DNA of 64,000 nt. Origin: Sipunculus nudus. Its lineage: Eukaryota; Annelida; Sipuncula; Golfingiida; Sipunculidae. The stretch spans positions 76,309,429 to 76,373,428 of the forward strand of contig CM049312.1 of assembly GCA_026874595.1 (NCBI GenBank), read 5' to 3'. Below, piece by piece: positions 22,600 to 34,072 of the stretch (positions are counted from its first letter, which is position 1; each line of letters opens with the position of its first letter). The notes below the pieces were generated by a model. It did not search any database and was not told where the DNA came from. It saw only the letters and a list, made by a program, of their open reading frames with translations. The position numbers and the translations under genes were made by a program.

Positions 22600-24110
22600 A
22601 AATGACTCAGTCAGTATCGAAAGCCCATTTGACCTTAAGCCAGGTGAGCTAGCAACATTACAAAGGCAGGACAAAACTCTTGGAGAGACATGGCGAAATG
22701 CAAGCACGCCGACAAAAGATAAACAAAGACCTGGTACTACTATAAGCGTGATGGAATGCTTTTTAGGAAGTGGCAAGCATCTGATGACGTACAACCTGTA
22801 CATCAGGTCTTGGTACCAAGGCAGTTGAATGAATCCGTCTTGAAACTGTCTCATGCAGTGCCACTAGCTGGGGATCTTGGTGTAGCCAAAACCCAAGAGA
22901 GAATATTAAAACATTACTTTTGGCCAGGGTTATTTAGGGATGTGAGAGAGTTTTGTAGGACATGTCAAGAATGCTAGAAGTCAGCAAAAAGAAAAGCTTC
23001 AGAACGTGCCAAGCTGGTACAGACTCCAGTGATTGTTGAACCATTCTCAAGAATTGGCATGGATTTCATTGGACCACTTCCACTTAGTAACAACAAGAAT
23101 AGGTATGTCCTAGTGTTAGTTGATCATGCAGCCAGATTTCCAGAGGCCATACCAATGCCATCAATGGAAACTGAGCGGGTTGCCAATGAAATGGTGAAAT
23201 TCTTTAGTCGTGTGGGCATTCCTCGTGAAATACTCACATATCAAGGGACTAACTTCACCTCAATGCTAATGGAACAGTTATGCTCAAAACTGGCAGTTAA
23301 GAAATTGAAGACCAGTCCATTCCATCCTGAATGAAATGGCCTTTTTGAACGCTTCAACGGCACATTGAAAGCTATGTTGTCTAAACTTGTGAACAAAGGC
23401 ACAAAGGACTGGGATGAGTATGTGCCTTATGTACTCTTTGCATACCGAGAGGTACCCAGTGAGAGCACTGGTTTCTCTCCGTTTGAGCTTGTTTATGGAT
23501 GGCCAGTTCGTAGTCCTCTTCAGCTATTGAAAAAAGTCTGGACAGACTCCATTGAGATTGAAGAGAACCTCTTAGAGTACGTTCTGGATCTCAAAGAGAA
23601 ATTAGCATGGGTCGCTGAACTGACCCACCAAAAGACACAAGAAATGCAAACCAAGCAGAAAACTTGGTATGATAAGAAGACCTCAGAGCGGAGGGAGCTT
23701 TGAGCCAAACGACGAAGTGTTGGTGTTACTACCTTCATCTTCAAGTAAGTTCTTGTCGAAATGGCAAGGTCATTACAAAGTTGTGCGCAAGATATCCTCG
23801 GTTGATTATGAAGTAGACACAAAGAAATCCGTCAAACAAAAGCGGATATTTCACATAAATTTGCTGAGGTCATGGGCAAAGCCAAAAGAAACATCCTTTT
23901 GTGTCCTTAACAGTGAGGATCAGACCGAGGAAGATGATAACGAATACTTGTGGCCATTGGCTATGGATTTGGGTCATGAACTCACAACTGGAGATGAACT
24001 TACGGTTGACCAAAGAGATCAAATTTACCAACTAATTGATAGCTTCCAAGGAGTTATGTCCAATAAGCCAGGTCGAAAAATTGGTACCACCTTCTCAAAC
24101 AAAACAAAAA
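22600..24110 (+). pseudogene. LTR element integrase, placed upstream of RT, broken
   Basis: The N-terminal zinc-binding region is at about 22840-22975 (SHAVPLAGDLGVAKTQERI, then CRTCQEC). The second His is Asp and a TAG follows. In the core, the first catalytic Asp is at 23062-23064 (GMDFIGPL). The second is replaced by Tyr at 23239-23241 (LTYQGTNF). The Glu region follows a TGA at 23332-23334 (GLFERFNGTLK). A GPY/F-like C-terminal domain (VLVLLPSSSSKFLSKWQGHY) is at about 23718-23790 in another frame. Loss of the second Asp alone would abolish strand transfer. Confidence 0.85.
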
Positions 24111-25383
24111 TCTAGCGAACCTAATAGACAGCGTGCTTACCCTATTCTACAAACAGCACGGGAACAGCTACACAGGGAGCTAGAGGAAATGAAGGAGTTA
24201 CTTGTTATACAGGAATCAAACAGTCCATATGCTGCACCGGTAGTTATATGGTACCAAAGAAAGACAAAACTATTCGTCTATGTGTGGATTACAGGAAGCT
24301 AAATGCTGAGACCCTATTTGACCCAAACACAATGCCACAGATAGAAGAAATTATTGATAACATTGGTCAGGCAAAGTATATTACCACCATTGACCTGACA
24401 AAGGGGTATTGGCAGGTACCTTTGGGTGATGATGCCAGACAGAAGTCTGCATTCATCACACCATTTGGGCTGTTTGAGTTCAACACTTTACCGTTTGGAC
24501 TTCAAAATGCCCCGGCATGTTTCCAACGCATGATGGACAAAACCTTGAAAGGCTTGCCTTTTGCGTCAGCATTTATTGATGATATCATCATTCACAGTGA
24601 AAATTGGGATGAGCATGTCACTCATGTCCGAGAAGTGCTCCAACGACTGAAAGATGCTGGCCTGACAGCAAAGCCTTCTAAAAGTAAATTTGGGATGTCC
24701 AGAACAGAGTATCTAGGCTTTGTAATTGGACAAGGGCAAGTGACACCATCCCACGGCAAGATTGAAGATGTTAAGAATTTTCCCAAGCCAGCCACAAAAA
24801 CTCAGGTTCGCTCATTCATCGGGTTGGCAAACTATTATTGTGCCTTCATTCCAAATTTCTCAGGCGTTGCTGCAACACCTACTGACCTACTAAGAAAGAT
24901 TCAACCTAACAAAGTAGAGTGGACCGCAGAGTGTGAGCATGCTTTTAATGAATTAAAAGACAAACTGGTTGAGGAACCTGTATTGCAAAATCCGGATTAC
25001 ACAAAGGATTTCATATTACAACTGGATGCATCAGACCGTGGTACATGTGCTGTGTTAGCACAGAAAGATGAATCTGGCAAGGAACACCCAGTTGCCTATA
25101 GAAACAGGAAGTTAAATCCAAAGGAACAGGTGTGGCCAACTGTTGAAAAGGAATGTCTGGCTAATGTGTGGGCTTTAAAGCAGTTTTCCTTCTACCTCTA
25201 CGGAAGGGAGTTCACAGTCAAACAGATCACAAACCCCTCAGTTGGCTGAACCAAGTGCGTGATCGTAGCAAACGTCTAATGAGGTGTAGTATGATGCTTC
25301 AGGATCATAACATCCACTTTGTTCATAAACGGGGACGTGAGCATCAAAATGCTGATGCTCTCTCTCGGGCAGTTAGTGATTAA
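24110..25383 (+). pseudogene. LTR element reverse transcriptase and RNase H, broken
   Basis: RT spans about 24110-24900: KKDKTIRLCVDYRKLN, TTIDLTKGYWQVPL, FGLQNAPACFQRMMD, catalytic FIDD at 24572-24583, and RSFIGLANYY. RNase H follows at about 24960-25383 (LQLDASDRGTCAVLAQ, YRNRKLNPKE) and ends in HQNADALSRAVSD before the stop. Frame changes near 24240 and 25240 split it. This is the best-preserved part of the element and the one most useful for placing it in a tree. Confidence 0.88.
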
Positions 25384-25770
25384 GGATTAGATAGGATAGT
25401 AGTTTTACGCCGTAGCTTCCACTCTGCACAGGTATCATTGTGTGTGTGTGTTTGTTAGGGAAAGCTTACAGCAAACTTATTCATATAAGCTGCTTTGTTA
25501 AAATTCATATAATGTTAGAACTATGTTTGACTTGTAAGGTTTGACCAGCAATGTGGATTTTGTGGTCTGCACTTATGTATCCCCTTTTAGTACATGTTAC
25601 TGCTTTGATATGTAAGTTATTGCATGCTATTAAATAGATGTCATTACCTTAAAAGAGCATATTTGTTTACCCATAAATGGGAGAGATAATGTATTCCAAA
25701 ATTATCAAATATGATGTGGAATGTGGTTCTGTCGAATACCATAGAAACATAGAACAGCAGATTTTTATAA

Positions 25771-26640
25771 GTTCAGCTGACTTTCAGTCATGCTGGGCTA
25801 TAGCGATGGGTCTTTGTCCGTCGTCCTTCCGTCTGTCCGTCCGACTGTCCGTCCGACTGTCCGGCCGGCCGGCCGTCCGTCCGTTAGCAGGGCACAAATC
25901 TTAACCGTAGGGGCTAGGGCCATGAACCCTATGCAGTCTTAGAGGTTCTAAAAAGATCTCCTTGCAAACCTGAAATTAGGTCACTGCGACCTATATTCTC
26001 GAAGTTATGGGGTGTATTCGCACCCCCCAGAAATAATTCTTTTAGCCAAAATTTTCATCCCAAACCTTCCATCTTTCACATACAGCTCACCTACCAACAG
26101 GAGAAGAACCATAATTATTTTGAGGTCACAAGGTCAAAGGTCAAGGTCACAGAACCAACTTCTTTAAAAAAGCCTGTGGATGCATTTTAAGCCAAACCTT
26201 TCATCCCAATCTTTGATCTTTCACATATAGCTCACCTACTAAGTGGGAGAAGAATCCTATAGGTGTTGAGGTCACAAGGTCAAAGGTCAGGGTCACAGGA
26301 TCCCCTTCTTTGAAAAGGTTGTGGACACATTTCAAGCTAGACCTTTCATTCCAAACCTTTCAGCACTGATATCGCTTCTCTGTTGGTATTGAGTTCAAAG
26401 GTCAAGTTCACAGCACCCTCTTCTTGCGTGGAGTCATTTTCAGGCAAACTTTTCAATCTATACTTTCCATCTGTCATATATGGCTTACCTACCAATAGAG
26501 ACAGAAGCCTATTGATGTTGAGTTCAAAAGGTCAAAGGTCAAGGTCACAATATTGTTCTAAATGCTTGTGAACATATTTCAAGGAAACATATTTCAACCC
26601 AAACCTTCAGTCTTTTACATATGCCACATCTATGCATCAC
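25771..26640 (+). repeat. Related repeat inserted in the LTR element's 3' untranslated region
   Basis: It begins with a GTTCAGCTGACTTTCAGTCA hairpin head and a CCGTCCGTCC tract like those at 744 and 9417, followed by a diverged A-unit-like segment (GCAGGGCACAAATCTTAACC, GAAATTAGGTCACTG). It then changes to a different tandem array of roughly 115-145 bp units carrying AGGTCAAAGGTCA at 26131-26143, 26277-26289 and 26529-26541, with a one-mismatch version at 26392-26404. This looks like a sibling element with the same head but different internal arrays. Confidence 0.65.
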
Positions 26641-27258
26641 TGAAAATGATTCAAACTTCATGTTATGAAGAAATAACTAATTGATTTTTAGGTCAGCTGG
26701 TCAGGAGGTTAAAGGTTGCAGGTCTAAGTTATTCACTCATTGGTTGCCAAGTAATTACACCCGGCCAGATGTAAGTGGTTAGTAGTTACCCATCATTTAG
26801 AAAGAATCCAGTTGATATGTGGGCAAAAGGCCAAGGTCATATGTCAGGGATGTTCACAATAACTTATTTTGTAGACCATCTCTATTTTTTCTTGTACATA
26901 TAACCATTCGTTATGGTACATCTCACTGTGTGGCTGTAATTGTAAGTGATGCTGGTGACATATGACTCTCTTTTGTATCAGCCTGTTAAGTGATAAGGCT
27001 GAGTGATAAATACCTCGTTACTGCATAACAAAAACACTGTTGCCGGAATGCTTCAGCCAGGCATTAAACCTGTGAGAGTATAGTATTAAGGTTTAGCTAC
27101 TGATTTATAAGATGATGGGAACATTTTGCAGTTTATTTTATGGAATCATAGCAATAAACTTAGTTTCCTAGATATCTTTACATAATCAAGTAAAAGACTT
27201 TAGTGATTTTAAGGGGAGAACCCATACATAATGGTCATAATACCAAGGTATAATTCCT

Positions 27259-27274
27259 AAAAAAGGGGGAGAAA
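27259..27274 (+). promoter_or_regulatory. Polypurine tract of the LTR element
   Basis: AAAAAAGGGGGAGAAA directly abuts the 3' LTR at 27275, as expected for the plus-strand primer. Confidence 0.85.
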
Positions 27275-27487
27275 TGTTATGGATTTAATGTGGCGTGGCC
27301 TTCTGTCACTAAATTTGTATGGTTTGGCCTTAGAACATGTTAAGTGATACCCACACCCGGCGTGAGGGGCTGAATTGAGTTAATAAAGTACTTGGCTCTA
27401 GACAACCACTGAGTGCAGTTGGTTTGTTGAACATCTAAATCACAAAAAACACTCAGCTATAGGCTGGACGAACAGTGGTTCGTAACA
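27275..27487 (+). repeat. 3' LTR
   Basis: Same ends as the 5' LTR (TGTTAT...TTCGTAACA) with scattered substitutions and small changes near the right end. AATAAA at 27382-27387. Confidence 0.92.
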
Positions 27488-28470
27488 ATAATATGATGAA
27501 CATCTACAACTTCAAAACATAGAAACCCTATTGTATATAGACGTAGTAGGCGAACAACACGTTTTATAGCTCACATTAGCACCAGTTGTGACAAAGCCAG
27601 TAAAGGAGTCACGGAAGATTTCAATGACTAATGACCACATGTAGGAGTTATACATCCCACAGGAATCACAGATGTTGCAAACAATTTTATGTATAAAATA
27701 TAACTAGACAATAATGCATAGACCGCCTCCTCTTACCTAAACAATACAGTACTCTTGACAGGTAATTAATAGTAGGTCAAGCGTAGGCGACAGCGTAATT
27801 TGTCTAGATAAACCCACATATGTACCAGATGTAAACTGGAGGGCCTTCAGAATTTGTCTGAATATTGCAAGCTGATCAAGCAACGTGTTACCACAGAGGT
27901 TCAGAGATTCAATACCCCAGCTATCGAAGGAACGAGTATACAGGTAACAACAATGCCGAATATGTATGTGGAAAACATATATAATTGTTCATTTATCCTG
28001 ATAAACCGCAGGTAATGTGTTTCAATGACGGGTTTTAATTGTTAATCTTAGTTATAAAGAGAAATCCTCCATTTGGTATTCGTTGAATTAAATATATCAT
28101 GTAATGCTTTATAACACAAGCTTATATGAACTAGATATAGCTTAGGTCATCATTTGAGCTTCCCCTCTCGTCTGTTAACTTCATTTCTGATGAAAAAGAC
28201 ACTGGGCAGTGAAACGTGCAAAATCTCTCAGTTTGTTCTTCTGGGAACTTTGTATCTATCTCCATTCAGTGGATCTGCGCGTTTGGAAATGGGGAGATAT
28301 GTTCGGGAATCGTCCACGGGATCAAAGAGAAAGATTCAAGAGGCAGTATATGTCGGAAATATATTAATTCTGTACATCAAATGCCAAAATAAAAGGAGTG
28401 CTATGCATTTTGCTTCTCTAATATTTCAGTCTATCAAGATGTCAGAGTGATTGCGTAGTAATAAATTTTC
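27488..28470. repeat. Segmental paralogue P, copy 2, right part
   Basis: Resumes the match to 5715-6640 directly after the 3' LTR (AATATGATGAAC against AATATAATGAAC). It lies 1.6 kb upstream of the C1q gene. A 98-codon frame at 28154-28450 has no recognisable domain and no counterpart in copy 1. Confidence 0.75.
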
Positions 28471-28745
28471 TGTAAAGCCGTTATCCGTTGATGAGACACC
28501 AGAGGTCCCTAGGCCAAAATAAGATTTCCAAAGTTCTCTTATTCATCATTTGGCGCCGGGAATGCTTAGGATTTAACCATTTTCCACACGTGTTACGCTT
28601 TGAATTTTTTCCCGTTTACACATAACCCTTAGAAAAAAAGAAACAAAATGTTAATATCTAATTTAACACTGCATTGATGTACTTGAAGGTCTTGTAGTCT
28701 TATATAAAAAATAATCCGTTCTTGAAGTCTGATTTTTATAGAAGT

Positions 28746-29027
28746 TGTTACGAAAACATATTGCTCAGGGGAAAACTTTGGCCGATCCCGGATTCGAACC
28801 AATGTTGGTGGCGCACAAGCCCGGCGTACTAACCGCTTCACTACCAAATCAAGCTTCACTAGCGAGACAGTTCGGTCCGCTTTTATGTCACCCCGTAACA
28901 CACCCCCTCTTTAGTGCATGCTGCTATCAGAACAAGACTAATTACCCCAGGAGTCACACTTTGGTGAGCTTATTCCCTGGTCAAGCTTCACTAGCGAGAC
29001 AGTCCGCTTTTATGTCAACCCGTAACA
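28746..29027 (-). mobile_element. Miniature LTR element with tRNA-like LTR, copy 1 (one LTR truncated)
   Basis: In minus orientation the complete LTR (28746-28900) starts TGTTACG and ends CGTAACA. It contains a tRNA-like segment: an A-box-like TTTGGTAGTGAAGCGGTTAG and a perfect B-box GGTTCGAATCC. A purine-rich AAAGAGGGGGTG abuts it on the internal side. The internal part is only ~80 bp. The other LTR is reduced to 28981-29027. The element is flanked by AAGT on both sides (28742-28745 and 29028-29031), a plausible 4-bp target duplication. No coding capacity. Confidence 0.75.
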
Positions 29028-29363
29028 AAGTTACATTTATTATATAAACGTTGCAAATGCTAACGGCTCAGTGACCAAGAGGCATATTTGTATGTCTGTT
29101 TAATCTCGTGATCATATCTGGATTTAATCGGTTATTTACCAGCACGCATAAATATAAAATACGAAAAATATGTTAGAGTAATAAAATAGAACAGTTATTT
29201 TTCAATAATATCGTTTTACCTTAGGCATATTATTTATCCTGATAACATCGGATGTTTTACCCCTCAAGGCTAAAATCTGAAATAAATTTTAGGACACTTG
29301 CACAAATTAAAAAATCCGAAAATCCTATGAAAATCTTAAGAAATAAATAACCTGTCTTAAATA

Positions 29364-29750
29364 TTGGGGCTGGGCATCGGTTACAAATTTCATTTTGCAA
29401 TATATTTTAGAATATGTGGTAGCGTATTGCGGTATGAATTGTGATATTTTCATTATAATGAATGTTTAGGAAATAAGTGATCTACGGTATATCATGCCTA
29501 CTTCAACATTTCCTACTAAACGTTTAGAGACATGGTAGCGGTTTTCAGTTTAAGCCTGTCATGAATCCAAGCCCATTTAGATGTCTAAATTTTTAACAGG
29601 AATATTATCTTTTTCTACAAAATTCAGTTTTAGACACGTTTAACACAATATCGAGAAATATTAATATTTGACAACTATATTGCGATACGCTATATTAGAA
29701 TCACTGTATCGCGATATACCGATATATCGATAATATAGCTCAGATCTTAG
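29364..29750. mobile_element. hAT-like MITE
   Basis: About 390 bp beginning near GGGGCTGGGCATCGG and ending near GCTCAGATC, with internal ATATCG-rich inverted sequence, as in widespread hAT-type MITEs. The flanks share GTCTTAAATA (29354-29363 and 29750-29759), which can contain the 8-bp target duplication typical of hAT. The right terminal repeat is degraded. Non-coding. Confidence 0.6.
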
Positions 29751-30078
29751 TCTTAAATAATTATCATCATTTCCAACTAACGTAAGGTCCTAAATACCTA
29801 GCAGGGTCCAAATATTAAACGAGAGATGACAAACGATGTGCGTTCTGTACATATTTTTGAAACAGTGAATGGTGGACAAACCTTAGTTAATTATAAAAAA
29901 AGAATAAAATTGATAACTGTTTATTTGCTAATGAGTCCCTTTGTTACTGTGTCAGTCTTTTTTAGTCTGAATTGTATTTTTATATCGAACATGTTGATAC
30001 CATGTCTAAATATATTAAAAGACTTAATGATGTCTCTACAGAGAAATCGAATTTTTATTTCAGTAATCCACAAAAAAG

Positions 30079-32053
30079 ATGAAGTTGGTATTTCTGTTAC
30101 TCGCTATGGTTTGCTTGGGATATGCCCAGTTGACACCCCGGGGGAAACGTGCTCAGCAGGTATGTAAATTATTTGACCAAGGAATATGCTTGACTAAAAG
30201 TTTGTGCGTGTAAAATTGTATATAGTATACTACGAACGCTATACCATAAATCTTTGCAAGTTCGGACTTGTTCTTGAAAGGACATGGCATTAATTTTTCC
30301 CAGTATTTTGAAACGTTACAAGAAATAAGGTTCAATTCTTTGAATAGGCCTGGTTTCCAAAACACGCAATTTTATATGCAGTTAAGTATTCTTCGTATTA
30401 ATGAGGTTGTAGGTCGGTCAACGTCATTCCTCCCGGCCAGCTTGTAGGACACCTGGTTTCCGTAGCGATAAATATAGAAAAAAATCATACCTTCACCCAA
30501 CTGGCTGTAAAACTAGGTTCCATTGAGTTAAATGAAGATGACCGTCATACCCCACTCATTACTGGCTTGACACTTGTTTAAGTGGTGTTACCTGTAGATC
30601 AACCTCATTTCCCCTCCACTTAACAATTAGAAAAAACGAGGTTGTATGCTTATCAACCTCACCCGTCCAAATCCTAGCGGTAGCCTGCCACCCAACACAA
30701 TCGTCACACGGAAAACGAGTCCATTTTAAAAAGGCCTGAATGTTATGGTTTCTTGGCTACCTAGCCCGCCCTCCCCCAACTGACTGGTCAACTAATTTTA
30801 GTTACGTTACCTGCAGAACATAATCCCGTCACCACTGCCTGGTTTCCTAGTTCACCTTTAGTTATACATAATGTATCGTCATGCTTGCCCGTCACCAGTC
30901 TGGTATATAGGCAATTTGACGATGTATGAAAATTTAAGCTTGGCGTTACAGCAGCAATTCTATGTGTGTCTTGTATCGCACAGTTGTTTTCACTTTATTG
31001 TGTGAAGGATTTGTTAACGAGAGGTGACTACTTATTTCATATAGAACTTACAATTTCCCTGATTCCTTCTTTTTTTTACATTCCCTATTAAAGCATTATT
31101 TAACAAATTAAAAAAGTAAAGAGCATCTCTATTCAAGTCTATTAGCGTCAAGCCTTAACGTCCATTTGTGTGTTTTCATTATTTTTATATAACCTTCATG
31201 CCTTTTATATGTACTTGTAAATGCTAATATCAAGTATTTTTTTGTAACATCAGTCCATAAAGCGATTGGTGTCCAAACAACATCCAACAGGTAGGAGCAT
31301 GAATTCTAGTTTGGTTAAGTCTGATTCAGTGCTATTCTAGCATTTCCACGGTCTATGGGCATTTACTTAAACATATTATGCAAAGGAATAACAAGTTGTT
31401 TATATTTTCTCTTTTAAGTATGGTAATCCGAATATCTCACACTTGTCCGATGAGAACAAACATATACAACCATTTGAATGAAGAAGAAAAAACCCGGAGA
31501 AACCACTATTATTTCAATTTTATAAATAATAAAATGATATACCATATATGTATTTTAAGAAATACCATATACAATCATGGCTGCACACCCTCACACATAT
31601 ATGACACATATATGTACACAAACATTTATAAATAACTCGTGTCTTGATGATCACTTTTCTGCAGTGGCGTTTCTTGCCGTATACAAGGGACCTACCCTGA
31701 ATTCTACCGACAAGGAGTTCAGGATTCCATACAACGACGTGCGCTTGAACGAAGGGAAAGGATACAGCGCCAAGAATTACGCTTTTGTCGCACCTTTATC
31801 TGGAATTTATATATTCCATGTATATGGCTTGAGTAAAGGAAAGGATGGATGCCTGAAAGTACAGAAAAACTCGCAAACCAAAGCGCGTGGATGGGGTCAT
31901 GGTGTCGATGCAACAATAGCCCAGGCTGCAATGCTCAGACTCCAGAAAGGAGATGTGGTCCAAGTTGTTGTCTGTCGGGGAAAACACGGAAAACACTTTA
32001 GCATTAATGGTGGTCCATACAACACGTTCACGGGTTACCTTGTTCACGGGTGA
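30079..32053 (+). CDS. Secreted C1q-domain-containing protein (3 exons)
   Basis: Exons: 30079-30159, 31254-31290, 31665-32053 (507 nt, 168 residues). Donors are GTATGT and GTAGGA, acceptors CATCAG and CTGCAG, and phases (0 then 1) match. Exon 1 encodes a signal peptide (MKLVFLLLAMVCLGYA, likely cleaved near residue 16) and a basic RGKR. Exon 2 adds a 12-residue basic linker. Exon 3 encodes a complete globular C1q domain, residues 40-168: VAFLAVYKG, the core FVAPLSGIYIFHV, GDVVQVVV, and the closing FTGYLVHG. One N-glycosylation sequon, NST, is at residue 52. No collagen repeat is present, so this is the short secreted globular type common in bivalves, generally considered soluble pattern-recognition lectins. 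The specific ligand cannot be inferred. A polyadenylation signal follows at 32137. Confidence 0.9.
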
Positions 32054-32136
32054 AGTGGACTGGATAAAAAAACAGGTGATGACATGTACTTTGTTGTCAA
32101 ATGTTTTACCTTGTTCACCTTTAGAGGAACAAGTTA

Positions 32137-32142
32137 AATAAA
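32137..32142 (+). terminator. Polyadenylation signal of the C1q gene
   Basis: AATAAA 84 nt after the stop codon, on the coding strand. Confidence 0.75.
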
Positions 32143-32317
32143 AGTATGATGAACAGAAATGTCTTGACGTTACTCCTCATAGGTCAGTACACATTTTTAT
32201 TTTAATATGATTTTGTGTGTTTTACTGAGAAGTTGTTTTTATTTATTTTATTATGCTGGCTTAAAATTGAATGTTTATTAACATAAAGTGGTTAAATAGT
32301 GCGATAACAACACTGAT

Positions 32318-32360
32318 TACAAAAGAATTACAAAGGAATTACAAAGGAATTACAAAGGAA
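32318..32360. repeat. Short 11-bp tandem repeat
   Basis: About four units of GGAATTACAAA just downstream of the C1q gene. Confidence 0.7.
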
Positions 32361-33600
32361 CCAGAAGAAGGAAGGGCACAGGCAATGGGGCATTTTTTAG
32401 TTTGTTGATTTAATTCATACAAAAAAATAAAAGAAATTGTGTGTAGACATAATGAAATTCAAATTCATGTATTAAAATGCATTAGTACATGCTACTCTCA
32501 TTAGTATACACTCAGATACGACTCAACCTTACGTACACGTTTTATTACCAAATTTACTGATTTTTCATGGTAACACTGATGAACGTTTTCCAATCAATAT
32601 GCGTTGATTCACATAAAATCATAACGTATAATAAAAAGGCACTTAAATATAATGGGATGTATGAACACGTAATATTTAACTCCCCTTGTATAACGGTGTT
32701 GCCATCTAAATTGGGTGACCTAAAGGCTTTTTTTTCGCACGTCTGGAATTAAATAAAATAATACATGATTGAAAAGATGAAGGGTATAACTTCCCTGTGG
32801 TCACAACCAAGCTGCCTTAAAGTTAGTTGAACATCCTCCCGGAAACAGAAGTTGGGACTAAACGATTCTTTTATTTTAATATTTGATTATCTATTTTAGC
32901 GGTAAAGTCATAAAAATCATTCTTTGGAACACATTATGGTATCAAAACAAAAAAAAAATACAAACCGAGCACAGTTTAAGTAAGGAAGTCATTCCTTGGA
33001 AAGAAATATGTATAGTAAATTAATGAATAAAATTCACATCGAGCACAGCGTATTGGCCCCATCTTAAGTCTATTCTATCCATTTCCTGTCATGACTTCTT
33101 TGTGGAAAACGACATATTTTTGGTACAGGTTGAAGTGTTATATCCATGATCCTTTAACACAATCCGATAGTTTTTGCTCAACATTGAATTTGTTTGGTCT
33201 TACTCGGTTATTCTGGCCATGAGTGTAGTGTAAATTCCTAAAATAAATCTCTCTGGATGATACATTGTAGACGAGTATGCAAAAACAATTACATGTATAT
33301 GTAAAGTCCAGTCAGTCTGGAATCAAGAGATAATCGATACCAATAATGAATATCCTGTAGACGTGTATGCAAATCCGGTTATATATAAGACGAGCAGTCA
33401 AGAATTCTAGAGATAATCAATACGTATAAATGTATTATCCCAATAACACTTTCACTGTACAATGTATTCAGCTAGATTCTGCTGCCGTCGCCTTCGCGTT
33501 CTTTTCTGGAGAACCCCAAAAATTGAATTAGCCGAAAAATTGTGTCATTGTAAGGTCACATATGAACTGGTACCTAACTGATTTGCCCTGACCTCTGACA
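32361..33600. other. Intergenic DNA with one local duplication
   Basis: No gene recognised. A diverged ~85-bp direct duplication is present at about 33265-33350 and 33351-33430 (shared GTAGACG, GTATGCAAA, TCTAGAGATAATC-like blocks). Confidence 0.45.
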
Positions 33601-34072
33601 TTTCCTTTTCATGAAGTACATCTGTGCAATATGTGCAAGAGCAACTGTACTCCATTACTGTATACCTATTTGTATATGCACACTAGTTCCAGCCATTCTA
33701 TATGGAAAGCACTCTTCTTGTTTATTCAGGACTTACTGCTCACCAGCTTCCGGAAGTATCTAAGATATATGTTTCCTTCATATGTTATTCGTGTATATGT
33801 TTATTATGTTATCATATTTCATTTTATGTACAATCCTATCATATTCAATGTTCTACCGTTTGTTACATTTGCCATGATTGTAACATTATTGCTACTCACA
33901 GGTTTCAAATCAATATCAAGCAAACTCAAACATTTTTTTCTTCACCAGCCATTTATATCAAGACTGAGATCTCTTAAAATTAAAACTAATAACAACAGTT
34001 ACAGAGCAACTCAGAAAAATTTTTTTAACCTAGGAGGGGTCTTTAAAAAGTTTAAAATTATTCACTCTTTAT

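Larger units (their letters stand above)
19735..27487 (+). mobile_element. Gmr1-like Ty3-type LTR retrotransposon, full length but inactivated
   Basis: A 7.75-kb element with 5' LTR 19735-19946, primer site 19948-19965, ~1.4-kb leader, gag, protease, integrase, reverse transcriptase, RNase H, polypurine tract 27259-27274 and 3' LTR 27275-27487. Integrase precedes RT, the reverse of usual Ty3/gypsy order and the hallmark of Gmr1-like elements. No envelope-like frame is seen. The LTRs differ at a dozen or so positions, the coding region has several stops and frameshifts, and an integrase catalytic Asp is lost, so it is old and dead. A foreign repeat sits at 25771-26640. The insertion splits paralogue P; no clean target-site duplication is evident. 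Confidence 0.9.

Noticed and set aside
22486-22854. 122-codon minus-strand open frame
   Set aside because: Antisense shadow of the retrotransposon protease-integrase region.
19735-27487. Endogenous retrovirus with envelope
   Set aside because: After RNase H there is only non-coding repeat DNA; no envelope-like frame, and the domain order is that of a retrotransposon group.
28154-28450. 98-codon frame upstream of the C1q gene
   Set aside because: Falls in paralogue P, and the frame is not preserved in the other copy.
28746-28900. Functional tRNA gene on the minus strand
   Set aside because: A and B boxes are present but no full cloverleaf, and it sits inside a TG...CA LTR that recurs at 44.7-45.2 kb.
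31577-31664. Upstream extension of the C1q exon 3 frame
   Set aside because: The open frame continues into intron 2, but a good acceptor (TTTTCTGCAG) at 31664 and matching phase with exon 2 fix the exon start at 31665.
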